A stretch of DNA of 64,000 bases from an uncultured Eubacteriales bacterium (GTDB lineage: Bacteria > Bacillota > Clostridia > Christensenellales > CAG-138). The stretch lies in NCBI GenBank assembly GCA_902801845.1, contig CADCJW010000001.1, positions 204,376 to 268,375 on the forward strand. The letters run 5' to 3'. The notes beneath the pieces are model-generated. The model was not told the DNA's origin. It saw nothing but the letters and a program-made list of their open reading frames with translations, and searched no databases. The position numbers and the translations under genes are program-made. Of this stretch, positions 50,842 through 60,036 are shown one piece after another; position 1 is the first letter of the stretch; the number at the start of each line of letters is the position of its first letter.

Positions 50842-52848
50842 CTATCTCATGGACAGCGCCATAAATAACTGGCTTTCCGTGCAGCTGCGGCGCACGACGT
50901 TGGCCGCCGGAACCAGCTCCGGCACCGGCTCAAAGAAGCCCAGCTCCTTGAAGATGAGGGCGGCAGCCTGCTCCTCCCCTCCCTCTGGCATCCGCCCCTC
51001 CCGTGCGGACTGGACGAGCCGCACATAGATGGGCCTCAGGGATTCCTCCGTAAGCCGGAAAGGAAAGAACCGAAGCAGAGCGTTGGCGCAACGGCGAAGG
51101 GTTTGAACGTCTCCTGCCGCAACAGCCTGCAAAAAAGCGGTATTAATTATAGTATATTCCTGGGAGGATTGCAAGCTTTTCCAGGGAGAAAGCCCCAAAC
51201 AAATCAGCTCGCAGGAGCTGCGGCCTCGAAATTCGTTCTTCTGCAGGGTACAGACCGCTTCCGCCCTGTCCGCAGCGATCCACCGGCCGTGGTCTCCCCC
51301 CTGAGAAAAGCCCACCAGGCGCAGACGGCGCTGTCCGTCGCTCAAAAAGCCGGAGAGATGCTTCTTCCCCTGGCCCAGGTAGGAAACGCCGCTGAGGGAT
51401 CCCTGGACCAAAAACTGAGGTTCCGGATTCCCCTGACCAAAGGGGGCGAAAGCACGCAGTTCATCGCACAGCTCCACCCGGCAATCCTCCAGGGGCAGGA
51501 CATCCTCAAACCACACGCTCTTTTCCGGAGGACCGCCGGTCAGCTGGTGCGCATAGGCGATCTTCAGCAGGTCTCGGACCGTTTCGATCTCTTCCGCCCG
51601 CACCGTCAAGCCCGCCGCACCCGCATGGCCGCCGAAGCGGAGCAGATGCTCCCGAGCTTCATAGATGAGGGCGTATAGATCGATCTCCGGGATGCTTCGG
51701 GCGGAGCCCGTATAGATGCCCGGCTCCACCTCTGTGAGCAGGATCACCGGCTTATAGAACAACTCCACCATCCGGGCCGCCACGATGCCGATGACGCCCA
51801 CATTCCATCCCTTCCCCGCCAGCATGAGGAAGCTGTCCTCCCCGCCCTCCGGCGCCAGGGACAAACACTCGGCCAGGATACGCTGCTCCTCGTTTCGGCG
51901 GGCCTGGTTCAGCTCGTTCAAAGCCCAGGCCAGCCGGGCAGCTTCATTCGGATCGTCCGTGATCAGCAGCTCCAGCGCCTTTTGGGCGTCCCCCATGCGT
52001 CCTGCGGCGTTGAGCCGAGGGGCGATCAAATAGCCCAGGGTGGTCTCCGTCACCGGTCCGTCCCCGGCCGAAGCTGCTTCCAGCAGGGCGGCAAGGCCCA
52101 CCTGCTTTTTCACCAGCATCATCCCCCGGGTCACCAGCGTTCGATTGGCACCCGTCAGCGACACCACGTCCGCCACCGTGGCCGCGGCGACCAAGGGAAG
52201 GTACGCCTCCCCTTCCCCCTTTTCCAAAGCGCAGGCCAAAAGCCATGCGACGCCGGCGCCGCACAGATCCCCCACCCGCTCTCTAAAGTCGCCCTCCGAT
52301 ACAGAGAGCAGGGCGTCTGCCTCCGGCAGCTCCCCACCGCTGCGGTGATGGTCCGTGACGATCACCTGCATGCCCAGAGATCGGGCCAACGCCGTTTCCT
52401 GGAGGGCGGAAATACCATTGTCTACGGTGATTAGCATCTTGACGCCCGATTCGGCCAACGTGCGGACCGCACCCTCGTTAAGGCCGTAACCCTCTCCATG
52501 CCGGGAGGGGATATACCAGGTCACCTCCGCCCCCAGCTTTTTGAGGCATCGATACAGGATGGCGGTGGCGCAGACACCGTCCGCGTCATAATCCCCATAG
52601 ACACAGATGTGGTTTTTTGCTTTGATGGCCTTCTCCACCAGTCGGGCCGCCTCCGCCGTCCCCTTCATCTCCCGCCAGTTGAGAAGAGGCTGCTCTTCTG
52701 GATGCAGAAAGGCTTCGATCTGCTCCGGCGTGTCCAGGCCGCGGCGCAGCAGGGTGCGGACGGCGGTGGGCGAAAGACGGAACTGTTTGGAAAGGCGCTC
52801 CACCTGCTCCGGATCGTATTCGATTGGATGGCTGCAAACAAACTTCAT
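50842..52848 (-). CDS. recJ: single-stranded-DNA-specific exonuclease RecJ
   Basis: A 668-aa DHH-family exonuclease: YGDYDADGVCATAILY, TVDNGISA, VTDHHRSGGELP and the DHHA1 part RFGGHAGAAGLT, then an OB-like C-terminus. It degrades single-stranded DNA 5' to 3' in repair. The frame is open upstream, but the ATG at 52848 matches the family start; it has no SD with proper spacing and a -10 TACAAT ends 6 nt before it. 73 nt after ackA, before apt. Confidence 0.93.
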   Translation of the reverse strand: MKFVCSHPIEYDPEQVERLSKQFRLSPTAVRTLLRRGLDTPEQIEAFLHPEEQPLLNWREMKGTAEAARLVEKAIKAKNHICVYGDYDADGVCATAILYRCLKKLGAEVTWYIPSRHGEGYGLNEGAVRTLAESGVKMLITVDNGISALQETALARSLGMQVIVTDHHRSGGELPEADALLSVSEGDFRERVGDLCGAGVAWLLACALEKGEGEAYLPLVAAATVADVVSLTGANRTLVTRGMMLVKKQVGLAALLEAASAGDGPVTETTLGYLIAPRLNAAGRMGDAQKALELLITDDPNEAARLAWALNELNQARRNEEQRILAECLSLAPEGGEDSFLMLAGKGWNVGVIGIVAARMVELFYKPVILLTEVEPGIYTGSARSIPEIDLYALIYEAREHLLRFGGHAGAAGLTVRAEEIETVRDLLKIAYAHQLTGGPPEKSVWFEDVLPLEDCRVELCDELRAFAPFGQGNPEPQFLVQGSLSGVSYLGQGKKHLSGFLSDGQRRLRLVGFSQGGDHGRWIAADRAEAVCTLQKNEFRGRSSCELICLGLSPWKSLQSSQEYTIINTAFLQAVAAGDVQTLRRCANALLRFFPFRLTEESLRPIYVRLVQSAREGRMPEGGEEQAAALIFKELGFFEPVPELVPAANVVRRSCTESQLFMALSMR

Positions 52849-52854
52849 GGCCCT

Positions 52855-52883
52855 ATTGTATCGAAAACGGGCTCCTTCCGCAA
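52855..52883 (-). promoter_or_regulatory. promoter placing recJ transcription start at its ATG (leaderless)
   Basis: Minus strand: -35 TTGCGG (52878-52883), 17-bp spacer, -10 TACAAT (52855-52860), then AGGGCC and ATG. AGGG lies only 2 nt from the ATG, too close to act as SD. Confidence 0.6.
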
Positions 52884-52918
52884 GGGGAAGAAGCCCGTCA
52901 AGTGCGTTTTGTCGAAAG

Positions 52919-54115
52919 TTAGCAGGCCAACTCGGCGGTGTCGCGGGCGATGGCCATCTCCTCGTCCGTGGGGATGACGAAGACCTTGACCTTGCTCTCA
53001 GGCTTGCTGATGCAGATCTCCTCGCCGCGAGGACCGTTCCGGTTGTAGTCCACATCGGGGATGACGCCCAGGAACTCCATGTTGGCCAAGACCTTTTCCC
53101 GGACGCCCTTGTCGTTCTCGCCCACGCCGGCGGTGAACACGATGGCGTCCACCCCGCCCATGGCAGCGGCATAGGCGCCGATGTACTTCTTCACGGCGTA
53201 CACGAACATATCGAGGGCCAGTTGCGCCCGTTCGTTGCCCTCGGCAGCGGCGGCACCCAGATCACGGAAGTCGGAGGACACGCCGGAGATACCCAGCATG
53301 CCGCTCTTCTTGTTCATGATGGTGTCCATCTCAGCGGCGGTGATGTTCATCCGCTTCATGAGATAGGGCAGGATAGCGGGATCGATGCTGCCGCAGCGGG
53401 TGCCCATGGGCAACCCTTCCAAGGGCGTAAGACCCATGGAGGTGTCCACGCACTTGCCGGCCACAGAGCAGGAGATGGAGGAACCGTTGCCCAGATGGCA
53501 GGTGATGACCTTGGCGTTGGGGTTGCCCAACAGCTTCAGAGCGCGGCCCGTGACATACTTATGGGAGGTGCCGTGGAAGCCGTAGCGGCGGACGCCATAC
53601 TCCTTATAGAGCTCGTAGGGCAGAGCGTACATGAAGTGGGAGGGCTCCATGCCCTGGCCCCAGGCGGTGTCGAACACGCCCACCATGGGGGTGTTGGGCA
53701 AAGCGGCCTGGCAGCCCGCGATGCCCATCAGGTTGGCGGGGTTGTGCAGAGGCCCCAGGGGGATGCACTCCTTCATGGCTTCGATGACGTCGTCGTTGAT
53801 GATGACGGAGCCGGAGAATTTCTCCCCGCCATGGACCATCCGATGGCCCACAGCCGCTATCTCGGACATGTTCTTGATGACGCCCACCTTGGCGTCGGTC
53901 AGGATATCGAGGACCATCTTGATGGCCACTTCGTGGTTGGGCATATCCTTCTGGATCTCCACCTTGTCGCCGTTGGCGGGCTTATAGGTGAGCATGCTGC
54001 CGTCGATGCCGATGCGCTCGCAAAGGCCCTTGGCGATGACGGTCTCGGTGTCGATGTCGATGAGCTGGTACTTGAGGGAGGAGCTGCCGGCGTTGATAAC
54101 GAGAATGTTCTTCAT
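52919..54115 (-). CDS. ackA: acetate kinase
   Basis: A 398-aa ASKHA kinase: [41 protein letters not shown] and [16 protein letters not shown]. It makes ATP and acetate from acetyl-phosphate. GGAGG before ATG 54115; lies 15 nt after pta. Together they give substrate-level ATP and pair with the hydrogenase to dispose of electrons. Confidence 0.97.
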   Translation of the reverse strand: MKNILVINAGSSSLKYQLIDIDTETVIAKGLCERIGIDGSMLTYKPANGDKVEIQKDMPNHEVAIKMVLDILTDAKVGVIKNMSEIAAVGHRMVHGGEKFSGSVIINDDVIEAMKECIPLGPLHNPANLMGIAGCQAALPNTPMVGVFDTAWGQGMEPSHFMYALPYELYKEYGVRRYGFHGTSHKYVTGRALKLLGNPNAKVITCHLGNGSSISCSVAGKCVDTSMGLTPLEGLPMGTRCGSIDPAILPYLMKRMNITAAEMDTIMNKKSGMLGISGVSSDFRDLGAAAAEGNERAQLALDMFVYAVKKYIGAYAAAMGGVDAIVFTAGVGENDKGVREKVLANMEFLGVIPDVDYNRNGPRGEEICISKPESKVKVFVIPTDEEMAIARDTAELAC

Positions 54116-54130
54116 AGGATCCTCCTTGTA

Positions 54131-55144
54131 TTATGCTTCCTTCATGCCCTGAGCCTGGACGGCGGTGATGGCCACCAGGGAAACGATGTCCTCGATGGAA
54201 CAGCCGCGGCTTAGGTCGTTGATGGGCGCGGCGAAGCCCTGGCTCACGGGGCCGATGGCCTCGGCGCCGCCCAGCCGCTGAACCAGCTTGTAGCCGATGT
54301 TGGCCGCCTGCAGATCGGGGAAGATGAGGATATTCGCTTTGCCGGCCACGGGGCTGCCGGGGCACTTCAGGTTGCCCACCTTAGCCACCAGAGCGGCGTC
54401 GGCCTGGATCTCGCCATCCACCATGAGCTCAGGATTCAGCTCCTTCACCTTGGCGGTAGCGGCGGCCACCTTGTCCACATACTCGTGCTTGGCGGAGCCT
54501 CTGGTGGAGAAGCTCAGCATGGCGACCCGGGGCTCCTTGAAGTCCAGCAGGACCTTGGCGTTCTCTGCGGTGCACAGGGCGATCTCCGCCAGCTGGTCGG
54601 CATCAGGATTGATGTTGATGGCGCAATCGCCAAAGAGGATGGTGCCGTCCTCGCCGTAGGACTTGTCCTTCACCTGCATGATGAAGAAGCTGGAGATGGT
54701 CTTGATGCCAGGCTTCATCTTCACGATCTGAAGGCCCGGACGCAGGGTGTTGCCGGTGGTGTTGATGGCGCCGGAGACGAAGCCGTCGGCCTTCTTGTCC
54801 TTCACCATCATGGCGGCGTAGAACAGAGGATCCTTCATGGTCTCGGCAGCCTTCTCGGGGGTGACGCCCTTGGCTTTGCGCATCTCGTAGAACTTCTCCA
54901 CATAGGCGGGATACAGCTCATGGTTCTCCGGATCGATGATGTCGATGCCGGCGATGTCCGCATTGTACTTGGCGGCGATGGCGGCGATCTTGTCGGGCTT
55001 GCCGAACAGAGTGACGTCCGCAAGGCCCTGCTCACGGATGATGGCCGCAGCCTGGACGGTGCGCTCCTCTTCGCCCTCAGGGAGAAGGATGTGTTGCTTG
55101 TTCGCTTTAGCTTTTGCTTTGATGCCTTCGATCAATGATGACAT
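54131..55144 (-). CDS. pta: phosphate acetyltransferase
   Basis: A 337-aa Pta (short form without DRTGG domain): ILLPEGEEERTVQAAAIIRE, DGFVSGAINTTGNTLRPGLQ, MLSFSTRGSAKHEYVDKV and GPVSQGFAAPINDLSRGC. It converts acetyl-CoA to acetyl-phosphate. Start 55144 (MSSLIEG) has GGAGGGTGA upstream. Interestingly the DRTGG domain that long Pta enzymes carry appears here only as separate proteins in the hydrogenase operon. Confidence 0.95.
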   Translation of the reverse strand: MSSLIEGIKAKAKANKQHILLPEGEEERTVQAAAIIREQGLADVTLFGKPDKIAAIAAKYNADIAGIDIIDPENHELYPAYVEKFYEMRKAKGVTPEKAAETMKDPLFYAAMMVKDKKADGFVSGAINTTGNTLRPGLQIVKMKPGIKTISSFFIMQVKDKSYGEDGTILFGDCAININPDADQLAEIALCTAENAKVLLDFKEPRVAMLSFSTRGSAKHEYVDKVAAATAKVKELNPELMVDGEIQADAALVAKVGNLKCPGSPVAGKANILIFPDLQAANIGYKLVQRLGGAEAIGPVSQGFAAPINDLSRGCSIEDIVSLVAITAVQAQGMKEA

Positions 55145-55178
55145 GACGTTTTCACCCTCCAAAATAAATTTCTATTCG

Positions 55179-55187
55179 ATTCTACCA
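55179..55187 (-). promoter_or_regulatory. extended -10 promoter of pta-ackA
   Basis: Minus strand TGGTAGAAT (hexamer 55179-55184), 34 nt before the pta ATG. Its -35 region would fall at about 55202-55207, on top of the -10 box of the divergent tmcAL promoter. Confidence 0.6.
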
Positions 55188-55202
55188 CAAACGAAGGAAT
55201 AA

Positions 55203-55211
55203 TGGTATACT
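55203..55211 (+). promoter_or_regulatory. extended -10 promoter of tmcAL
   Basis: TGGTATACT (hexamer 55206-55211), 55 nt before the ATG. It overlaps the -35 region of the divergent pta promoter. Confidence 0.65.
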
Positions 55212-55266
55212 TATTTTCAGAAAATCAGCCATATATTTCTTTGGCGGCAAAGGAGCGATCAAAAAC

Positions 55267-56469
55267 ATGCGAGTTGTCGGCGTTATCGCGGAATACAATC
55301 CCCTGCACAACGGGCACATCTATCATCTGGAGCAGGCGAAACGGAAGACCGGCGCCTCCTATTGCGTCGTCATCATGTCGGGCAACTTCGTCCAGCGGGG
55401 CGAGCCCGCCTGTACGGACAAGTTCACCCGGGCGGAATGGGCGCTGCAGGCCGGCGCGGATCTGGTGATCGAGCTGCCTACGGTCTTTGCCAACGCTTCC
55501 GCCGAACGGTTTGCAGAGGGGGCCGTCCGCCTTCTCCACGCCACGGGGCTGGTCACGGACCTGGCCTTCGGCGCGGAGCAGGGGGACATCGGCAAGCTCA
55601 GCCAGCTGGCCGACTATCTGGCAGAGGAGCCGGCGGAATTCAAATCCTATCTTCAGTATCACCTGAAGATGGGCGAAAGCTTCCCCCGGGCCCGGTACGA
55701 GGCGCTGCAGGACATGGGCGCCGATCCGGAGCTTCTCAGCGAACTGGTTAAACCCAACAACATCCTGGCCATGGAATACCTCCGCTCCCTGCGCAAATAC
55801 GCTCCGGAGATCTATCCGGTGCCCATCGAACGCGTCGGCGGCGGCTATAACGACGACTTCTTGACGGGGGACTACTCCTCCGCCACCGCCATCCGCACCG
55901 CCATCCGGGAGGGGAACAGCCAGGTTTTGTCCACCATGCCCCTGTTCGTCTCCGGTGCCATGCAGTTCGACCCTCAGTTCCCCCTGACGGTGAACGACGT
56001 TAGCGACATGATGCTCTACAAGTTCCGCCTCATGCGCCCGGAGGACGTGCGGAGTCTGCCCGACGTAAAGGAAGGCTTCGAGCAGAATTTGCTGAAAGCT
56101 GCCCGCACGGCCGTGGACGGGGAAAGTTTCTTCGAAGCGGTGAAGACCAAGCGCTATACCATGGCCCGGGTGAAGCGCATCGGCATGAGCGCTTTGCTGG
56201 ACATGAGCGAGGACCTGGTGGAAGATATGTCCAGCGACGACCGGAACCTTTACTTCCGGGTGCTGGGACTTCGGCGAGACGCCCGTTCCCTTTTATCCGC
56301 CATCGCCAGCATCAGCAAAACGCCCCTCATCATGCGCAACTCCGACATCAGCAAATGCACCGATGTGGCCCGTGAATCCCTGCGGGTGGACGCCCTGTCC
56401 ACAGACATCCTTTCCTACGCATTGAGAAAGCCGCTCCACCGGGACAGCGAAGCGGCCATATTGGTTTGA
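55267..56469 (+). CDS. tmcAL: tRNA(Met) cytidine acetate ligase
   Basis: A 400-aa nucleotidyltransferase-like enzyme: VGVIAEYNPLHNGHIYHLEQ with the HxGH motif, IMSGNFVQRGEPA, IPLGD-like GDYSSATAIRTAIREG, and a helical C-terminus. TmcAL makes N4-acetylcytidine in the wobble position of elongator tRNA-Met using acetate, here beside the acetate genes pta-ackA; that adjacency is suggestive since acetate is its substrate. AAAGGAG before the ATG. Confidence 0.9.
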   Translation: MRVVGVIAEYNPLHNGHIYHLEQAKRKTGASYCVVIMSGNFVQRGEPACTDKFTRAEWALQAGADLVIELPTVFANASAERFAEGAVRLLHATGLVTDLAFGAEQGDIGKLSQLADYLAEEPAEFKSYLQYHLKMGESFPRARYEALQDMGADPELLSELVKPNNILAMEYLRSLRKYAPEIYPVPIERVGGGYNDDFLTGDYSSATAIRTAIREGNSQVLSTMPLFVSGAMQFDPQFPLTVNDVSDMMLYKFRLMRPEDVRSLPDVKEGFEQNLLKAARTAVDGESFFEAVKTKRYTMARVKRIGMSALLDMSEDLVEDMSSDDRNLYFRVLGLRRDARSLLSAIASISKTPLIMRNSDISKCTDVARESLRVDALSTDILSYALRKPLHRDSEAAILV

Positions 56470-56490
56470 ATATTCCGATACCCTTTCCAT

Positions 56491-56512
56491 GCCTCCCAGA
56501 CGGAGGCTTTTT
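56491..56512 (+). terminator. intrinsic terminator of tmcAL
   Basis: GCCTCC / GGAGGC stem with a 5-nt loop and TTTTT after it, 20 nt after the stop. The convergent patatin gene stops at 56512. Confidence 0.8.
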
Positions 56513-57315
56513 CATTGCTCCAGTTTTGGGGGATCCATGCCCAACAGCTCGAAGATGCGGGGCAGTGCTTCCACGGTCTTCTGACGTCCGGCGGCCACGC
56601 TCTCCTCATAGCCGTTGGTGTTGAGCAGCCCCATGAAGGAGGCGTCGGGGCGGATGACCACGTCCCCCTTGTCCGCCTGACGGATGGTCATCTGGGCCTG
56701 CATGATGTCGGAAGACCGGCGCAGGATGTCGATGGGCGAGGGGTGCTCCGGGTCGAAAAAGTTCCGCTTGATCCCCAGATCGGAGGTGATGACCATGTCA
56801 CACCCCCGGTCCCGCAGTACGCCCACCGGCAGCTCCTCCAGCACGCCGCCGTCCACGTAATAGCTCCCGTCGATCATCGCGGGCGTGAACACTCCCGGCA
56901 CCGCCATGCTGGCTCGCACCGCCCGGTGGAGCTTCCCCTCCTCAAACACCTTCTTTTCACCGGAGATCAGGTCCGTGGCGACGCACACGAAGGGGATCTT
57001 CGTCTCCCCGAAGGAAAGGTTGTGGGTCAGGGTCATGACCATCTCCTCGATCCTGTCCCCGCTCAAGAATCCGCCGTGGATGGGGATGCCAAAGTCCATT
57101 ACGTCCCTCGCCTCCACGGTGCCCATAAACTTTTCCAGCAGATAGAGGTTCGTTCCCGCGGCATAGACAGAGCCGAAGACGGCCCCCGCGCTGCAGCCGG
57201 AGATGACGTCGGGCACGATCCCGTTCTCCTCCAAAACCTGCAAAACCCCGATATGGGCAAGCCCCCGGGCGCCGCCGGAGCCCAGGCAAAGGCCTATCTT
57301 CTTTCCGTGTATCAT
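56512..57315 (-). CDS. patatin-like phospholipase (RssA/YchK group)
   Basis: A 267-aa serine lipase-like protein: oxyanion loop LGSGGARGLAHIGVL, nucleophile GCSAGAVFG and catalytic Asp in YYVDGGVLEELP. Short bacterial patatins of this group hydrolyse lipids, but the target is unknown. AAGGAT precedes the ATG. Divergent from the YlbJ-like gene. Confidence 0.88.
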   Translation of the reverse strand: MIHGKKIGLCLGSGGARGLAHIGVLQVLEENGIVPDVISGCSAGAVFGSVYAAGTNLYLLEKFMGTVEARDVMDFGIPIHGGFLSGDRIEEMVMTLTHNLSFGETKIPFVCVATDLISGEKKVFEEGKLHRAVRASMAVPGVFTPAMIDGSYYVDGGVLEELPVGVLRDRGCDMVITSDLGIKRNFFDPEHPSPIDILRRSSDIMQAQMTIRQADKGDVVIRPDASFMGLLNTNGYEESVAAGRQKTVEALPRIFELLGMDPPKLEQ

Positions 57316-57349
57316 GAATCCTTACGCTCCTTTTTCCATACTATGTGCT

Positions 57350-58369
57350 ATGAAACGCTTGCTGCCCTTTGTTTCGCTCCTGCTGTTGCTCCTCATCCTG
57401 CTGTTCCCCGTCGAATCGCTTTCGGGAGCCAAGGCGGGCCTTTCCCTGTGGTGGAACAGCGTGTTTCCGGCGCTCCTGCCCAGCTTCATCTGCCTGAAGC
57501 TGACGGAAAAGCTGGGGCTGCTTCGCACCGCTTTCCCCCGTCACAGGGGCCGCTTAGGGGCGTCCATGGCCTTTTCTCTGCTCTCGGGCGCGCCTAACGG
57601 GGCTAAGCTTATGGGCGCATTGACCCGGGACGGGACCGTGCCGGACAGCATGGGGCAGCGGCTATTGCCCCTGGTCAACAGCATCAGCCCCGCGTTTCTG
57701 CTCACCATCATAGCATCTGACCGATTGAAAAACAAGGCCCTGTTCTGCCCCATGGCCGCAGCATTTTATGGGCCCATCCTGTGCCTCTCCCTTCCCCTGT
57801 TGACCCATGGAAAAAAGAGCTCTGTGGACCGAGAAGCGGGTCCCGCCCTCTGTTCCTTTCCGGACGCTCTTTCAGCGGCCATCGAGGAAAGCATGCTGGA
57901 TATGCTGCGCATCGGCGGCTGCATCCTGTTTGCCTGTACCCTCCTATCCCTGGCTCGGCGCGGCGTCACGGACCTCTTCGCCGCCGCTGCCCTCTCCGGC
58001 TTCCTGGAAGTGAGCACCGGCACTGCAGCCATCGCCGCCCTGCCTCTATCCCTTCGCCTCAGAACCGCCCTTTTGGCAGGCGCGGCCGCCTTCGGGGGCC
58101 TTTCCCTGGCGCTGCAAGCCTTGTGCTGCTATCCAAATCTCAAGCTCCTGCCCTACCTGCTGCGCAAGCTCCTTCTGGGAGCGGCGGTGGGGGGACTATG
58201 CTATGCCCTCTTTCCCCTGTTCCCCGCCCTGTCCCCCGTGTTCGCCGCCCGGGATCAAGTGCTGTCCCGAACCCTCTCCCTGTGGGCTCTCGCCCTGTCC
58301 TCTGCCCTGTCCGCCGGGTTCCTCTTCCTCCTCTCCCTGATGGCTGGCGGGAAGAGGGCCAAAAACTAA
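57350..58369 (+). CDS. YlbJ-like sporulation integral membrane protein
   Basis: A 339-aa polytopic protein with about eight helices. The N-terminal [20 protein letters not shown], and [20 protein letters not shown] with [11 protein letters not shown] fit the YlbJ group of the nucleoside-recognition/Gate family, which is needed for spore cortex formation in Bacillus. Presence of sigG supports this. The start at 57350 has no SD; a TACTAT element ends 5 nt before it, a possible further leaderless mRNA. The longer open frame lies in the patatin promoter. Confidence 0.75.
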   Translation: MKRLLPFVSLLLLLLILLFPVESLSGAKAGLSLWWNSVFPALLPSFICLKLTEKLGLLRTAFPRHRGRLGASMAFSLLSGAPNGAKLMGALTRDGTVPDSMGQRLLPLVNSISPAFLLTIIASDRLKNKALFCPMAAAFYGPILCLSLPLLTHGKKSSVDREAGPALCSFPDALSAAIEESMLDMLRIGGCILFACTLLSLARRGVTDLFAAAALSGFLEVSTGTAAIAALPLSLRLRTALLAGAAAFGGLSLALQALCCYPNLKLLPYLLRKLLLGAAVGGLCYALFPLFPALSPVFAARDQVLSRTLSLWALALSSALSAGFLFLLSLMAGGKRAKN

Positions 58370-58392
58370 GGGATGATTTTTGCACATTATGG

Positions 58393-58421
58393 TTGCCTTT
58401 TTTCGTCAAAACAGGTATACT
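58393..58421 (+). promoter_or_regulatory. sigma-A promoter of the IMP dehydrogenase gene
   Basis: -35 TTGCCT (58393-58398), 17-bp spacer, -10 TATACT (58416-58421), 28 nt before the ATG. Confidence 0.75.
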
Positions 58422-58449
58422 AAGTCAAATCATCTTTCAGGAGGGCGAT

Positions 58450-59955
58450 ATGGCCTATTATTTTAGCGAACCGTCCCATACCTTCTCCGAATACCTGCTG
58501 GTTCCTGGGTATTCCTCCTCCGCCTGCACGCCGCAGAACGTCTCTTTGGTGACCCCGCTGTGCAAATTCAAGGCAGGCGAAGCGCCCGCCCTCTCCATGA
58601 ACATCCCCCTGGTATCCGCGGTGATGCAGTCCGTATCCGGCGAAAAGCTGGCCGCGGCCCTGGCCCGGGAAGGCGGCGTATCCTTCATCTTCGTGTCCCA
58701 AAGCATCGAAAGCCAGGCCGCCATGGTCCGGGCGGTCAAAAAATGCAAGTCCGGCTTCGTGCGCAGCGACTCCAACGTGACCCCGGACTCCACCTTGGGG
58801 GACGTGCTCGCGCTCAAGGAACGCACCGGCCATTCCACCATCGCCGTAACCGAGGACGGCAGTCCTGACGGCAAGCTTGTGGGCATGGTCACCAGCCGGG
58901 ATTATCGGGTGAGCCGTATGAGCCTCGACACCCCGGTCCGGGAGTTCATGACCCCTTTCTCCTCCCTGGTCTACGCCTACGAGGGCGTGAGCCTGAAGGA
59001 GGCCAACGACATCATCTGGGAGCACAAGCTCAACACCCTGCCCGTCATCACCAAGAACGGCTGCATGTCCTCCTTCGTGTTCCGCAAGGACTACGACGCT
59101 CACAAGGACAACCCCCTGGAGCTTTTGGACGCTCACAAGCGGTACGTGGTGGGCGCGGGCGTCAACACCCGGGACTATGAGCAGCGGATCCCCGCCCTCA
59201 TCGAAGCGGGCGCGGACATCCTCTGCATCGACTCCTCCGAGGGCTTCACCGAGTGGCAGCAGCGGACCATCGACTTCGTCCGCAAGAATTACGGCGACAC
59301 CGTAAAGATCGGCGCCGGCAACGTGGTGGACGGGGACGGCTTCCGCTTCCTGGCAGAGGCGGGCGCCGACTTCGTGAAGGTGGGCATCGGCGGCGGCAGC
59401 ATCTGCATCACCCGGGAAACCAAGGGCATCGGCCGGGGCCAGGCCACAGCGGTCCAGGATGTGGCGGCGGCCCGGGACGAATATTTGAAAAAGACCGGCA
59501 TCTACGTGCCCGTCTGCGCCGACGGCGGCATCGTCCAGGACTATCACGTGACCCTGGCTTTGGCCATGGGCGCGGACTTCTGCATGCTGGGCCGGTACTT
59601 CGCCCGGTTCGATGAGAGCCCCACCAACAAGGTGCTCATCAACGGCAGCTACATGAAGGAATACTGGGGCGAAGGCAGCGCCCGGGCCCGAAACTGGCAG
59701 CGCTATGACAACGGCGGCGACAAGAAGCTGACCTTTGAGGAGGGCGTGGATTCCTACGTGCCCTACGCCGGTCCCCTCCACAACAACGTGGAGACCACGC
59801 TCCACAAGGTCCGTTCCACCATGTGCAACTGCGGTGCCACCACCATCGCGGAGCTCCGGGAAAAAGCCCGCCTGACGCTGGTCTCCCCCGCCTCCATGGT
59901 GGAGGGCGGCGCCCACGACGTGCTCCAGAAGGACAGCCACTACTTCGCCAATTGA
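58450..59955 (+). CDS. guaB: inosine-5'-monophosphate dehydrogenase
   Basis: A 501-aa enzyme making XMP from IMP with NAD. N-terminal barrel ([20 protein letters not shown]), CBS pair (about 100-215), the catalytic loop [12 protein letters not shown] with nucleophile Cys, and [19 protein letters not shown]. The flap region [18 protein letters not shown] is present. The sequence matches the long Clostridial type; the open frame extends upstream into the YlbJ gene's antisense shadow, but GGAGGG before ATG 58450 fixes the start. Own promoter and terminator. Confidence 0.93.
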   Translation: MAYYFSEPSHTFSEYLLVPGYSSSACTPQNVSLVTPLCKFKAGEAPALSMNIPLVSAVMQSVSGEKLAAALAREGGVSFIFVSQSIESQAAMVRAVKKCKSGFVRSDSNVTPDSTLGDVLALKERTGHSTIAVTEDGSPDGKLVGMVTSRDYRVSRMSLDTPVREFMTPFSSLVYAYEGVSLKEANDIIWEHKLNTLPVITKNGCMSSFVFRKDYDAHKDNPLELLDAHKRYVVGAGVNTRDYEQRIPALIEAGADILCIDSSEGFTEWQQRTIDFVRKNYGDTVKIGAGNVVDGDGFRFLAEAGADFVKVGIGGGSICITRETKGIGRGQATAVQDVAAARDEYLKKTGIYVPVCADGGIVQDYHVTLALAMGADFCMLGRYFARFDESPTNKVLINGSYMKEYWGEGSARARNWQRYDNGGDKKLTFEEGVDSYVPYAGPLHNNVETTLHKVRSTMCNCGATTIAELREKARLTLVSPASMVEGGAHDVLQKDSHYFAN

Positions 59956-59976
59956 ACGAAACAAACCACATACAAA

Positions 59977-60003
59977 AAGCTCGGCAAGAAGCCGAGCTTT
60001 TTT
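59977..60003. terminator. bidirectional intrinsic terminator
   Basis: AAGCTCGGC / GCCGAGCTT with loop AAGAA and T-run on the plus strand, A-run (AAAAA) before it serving the PIG-L gene on the minus strand. Confidence 0.88.
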
Positions 60004-60036
60004 GCAATGATCATGCATCGGGTCCGAAGAGGACTT

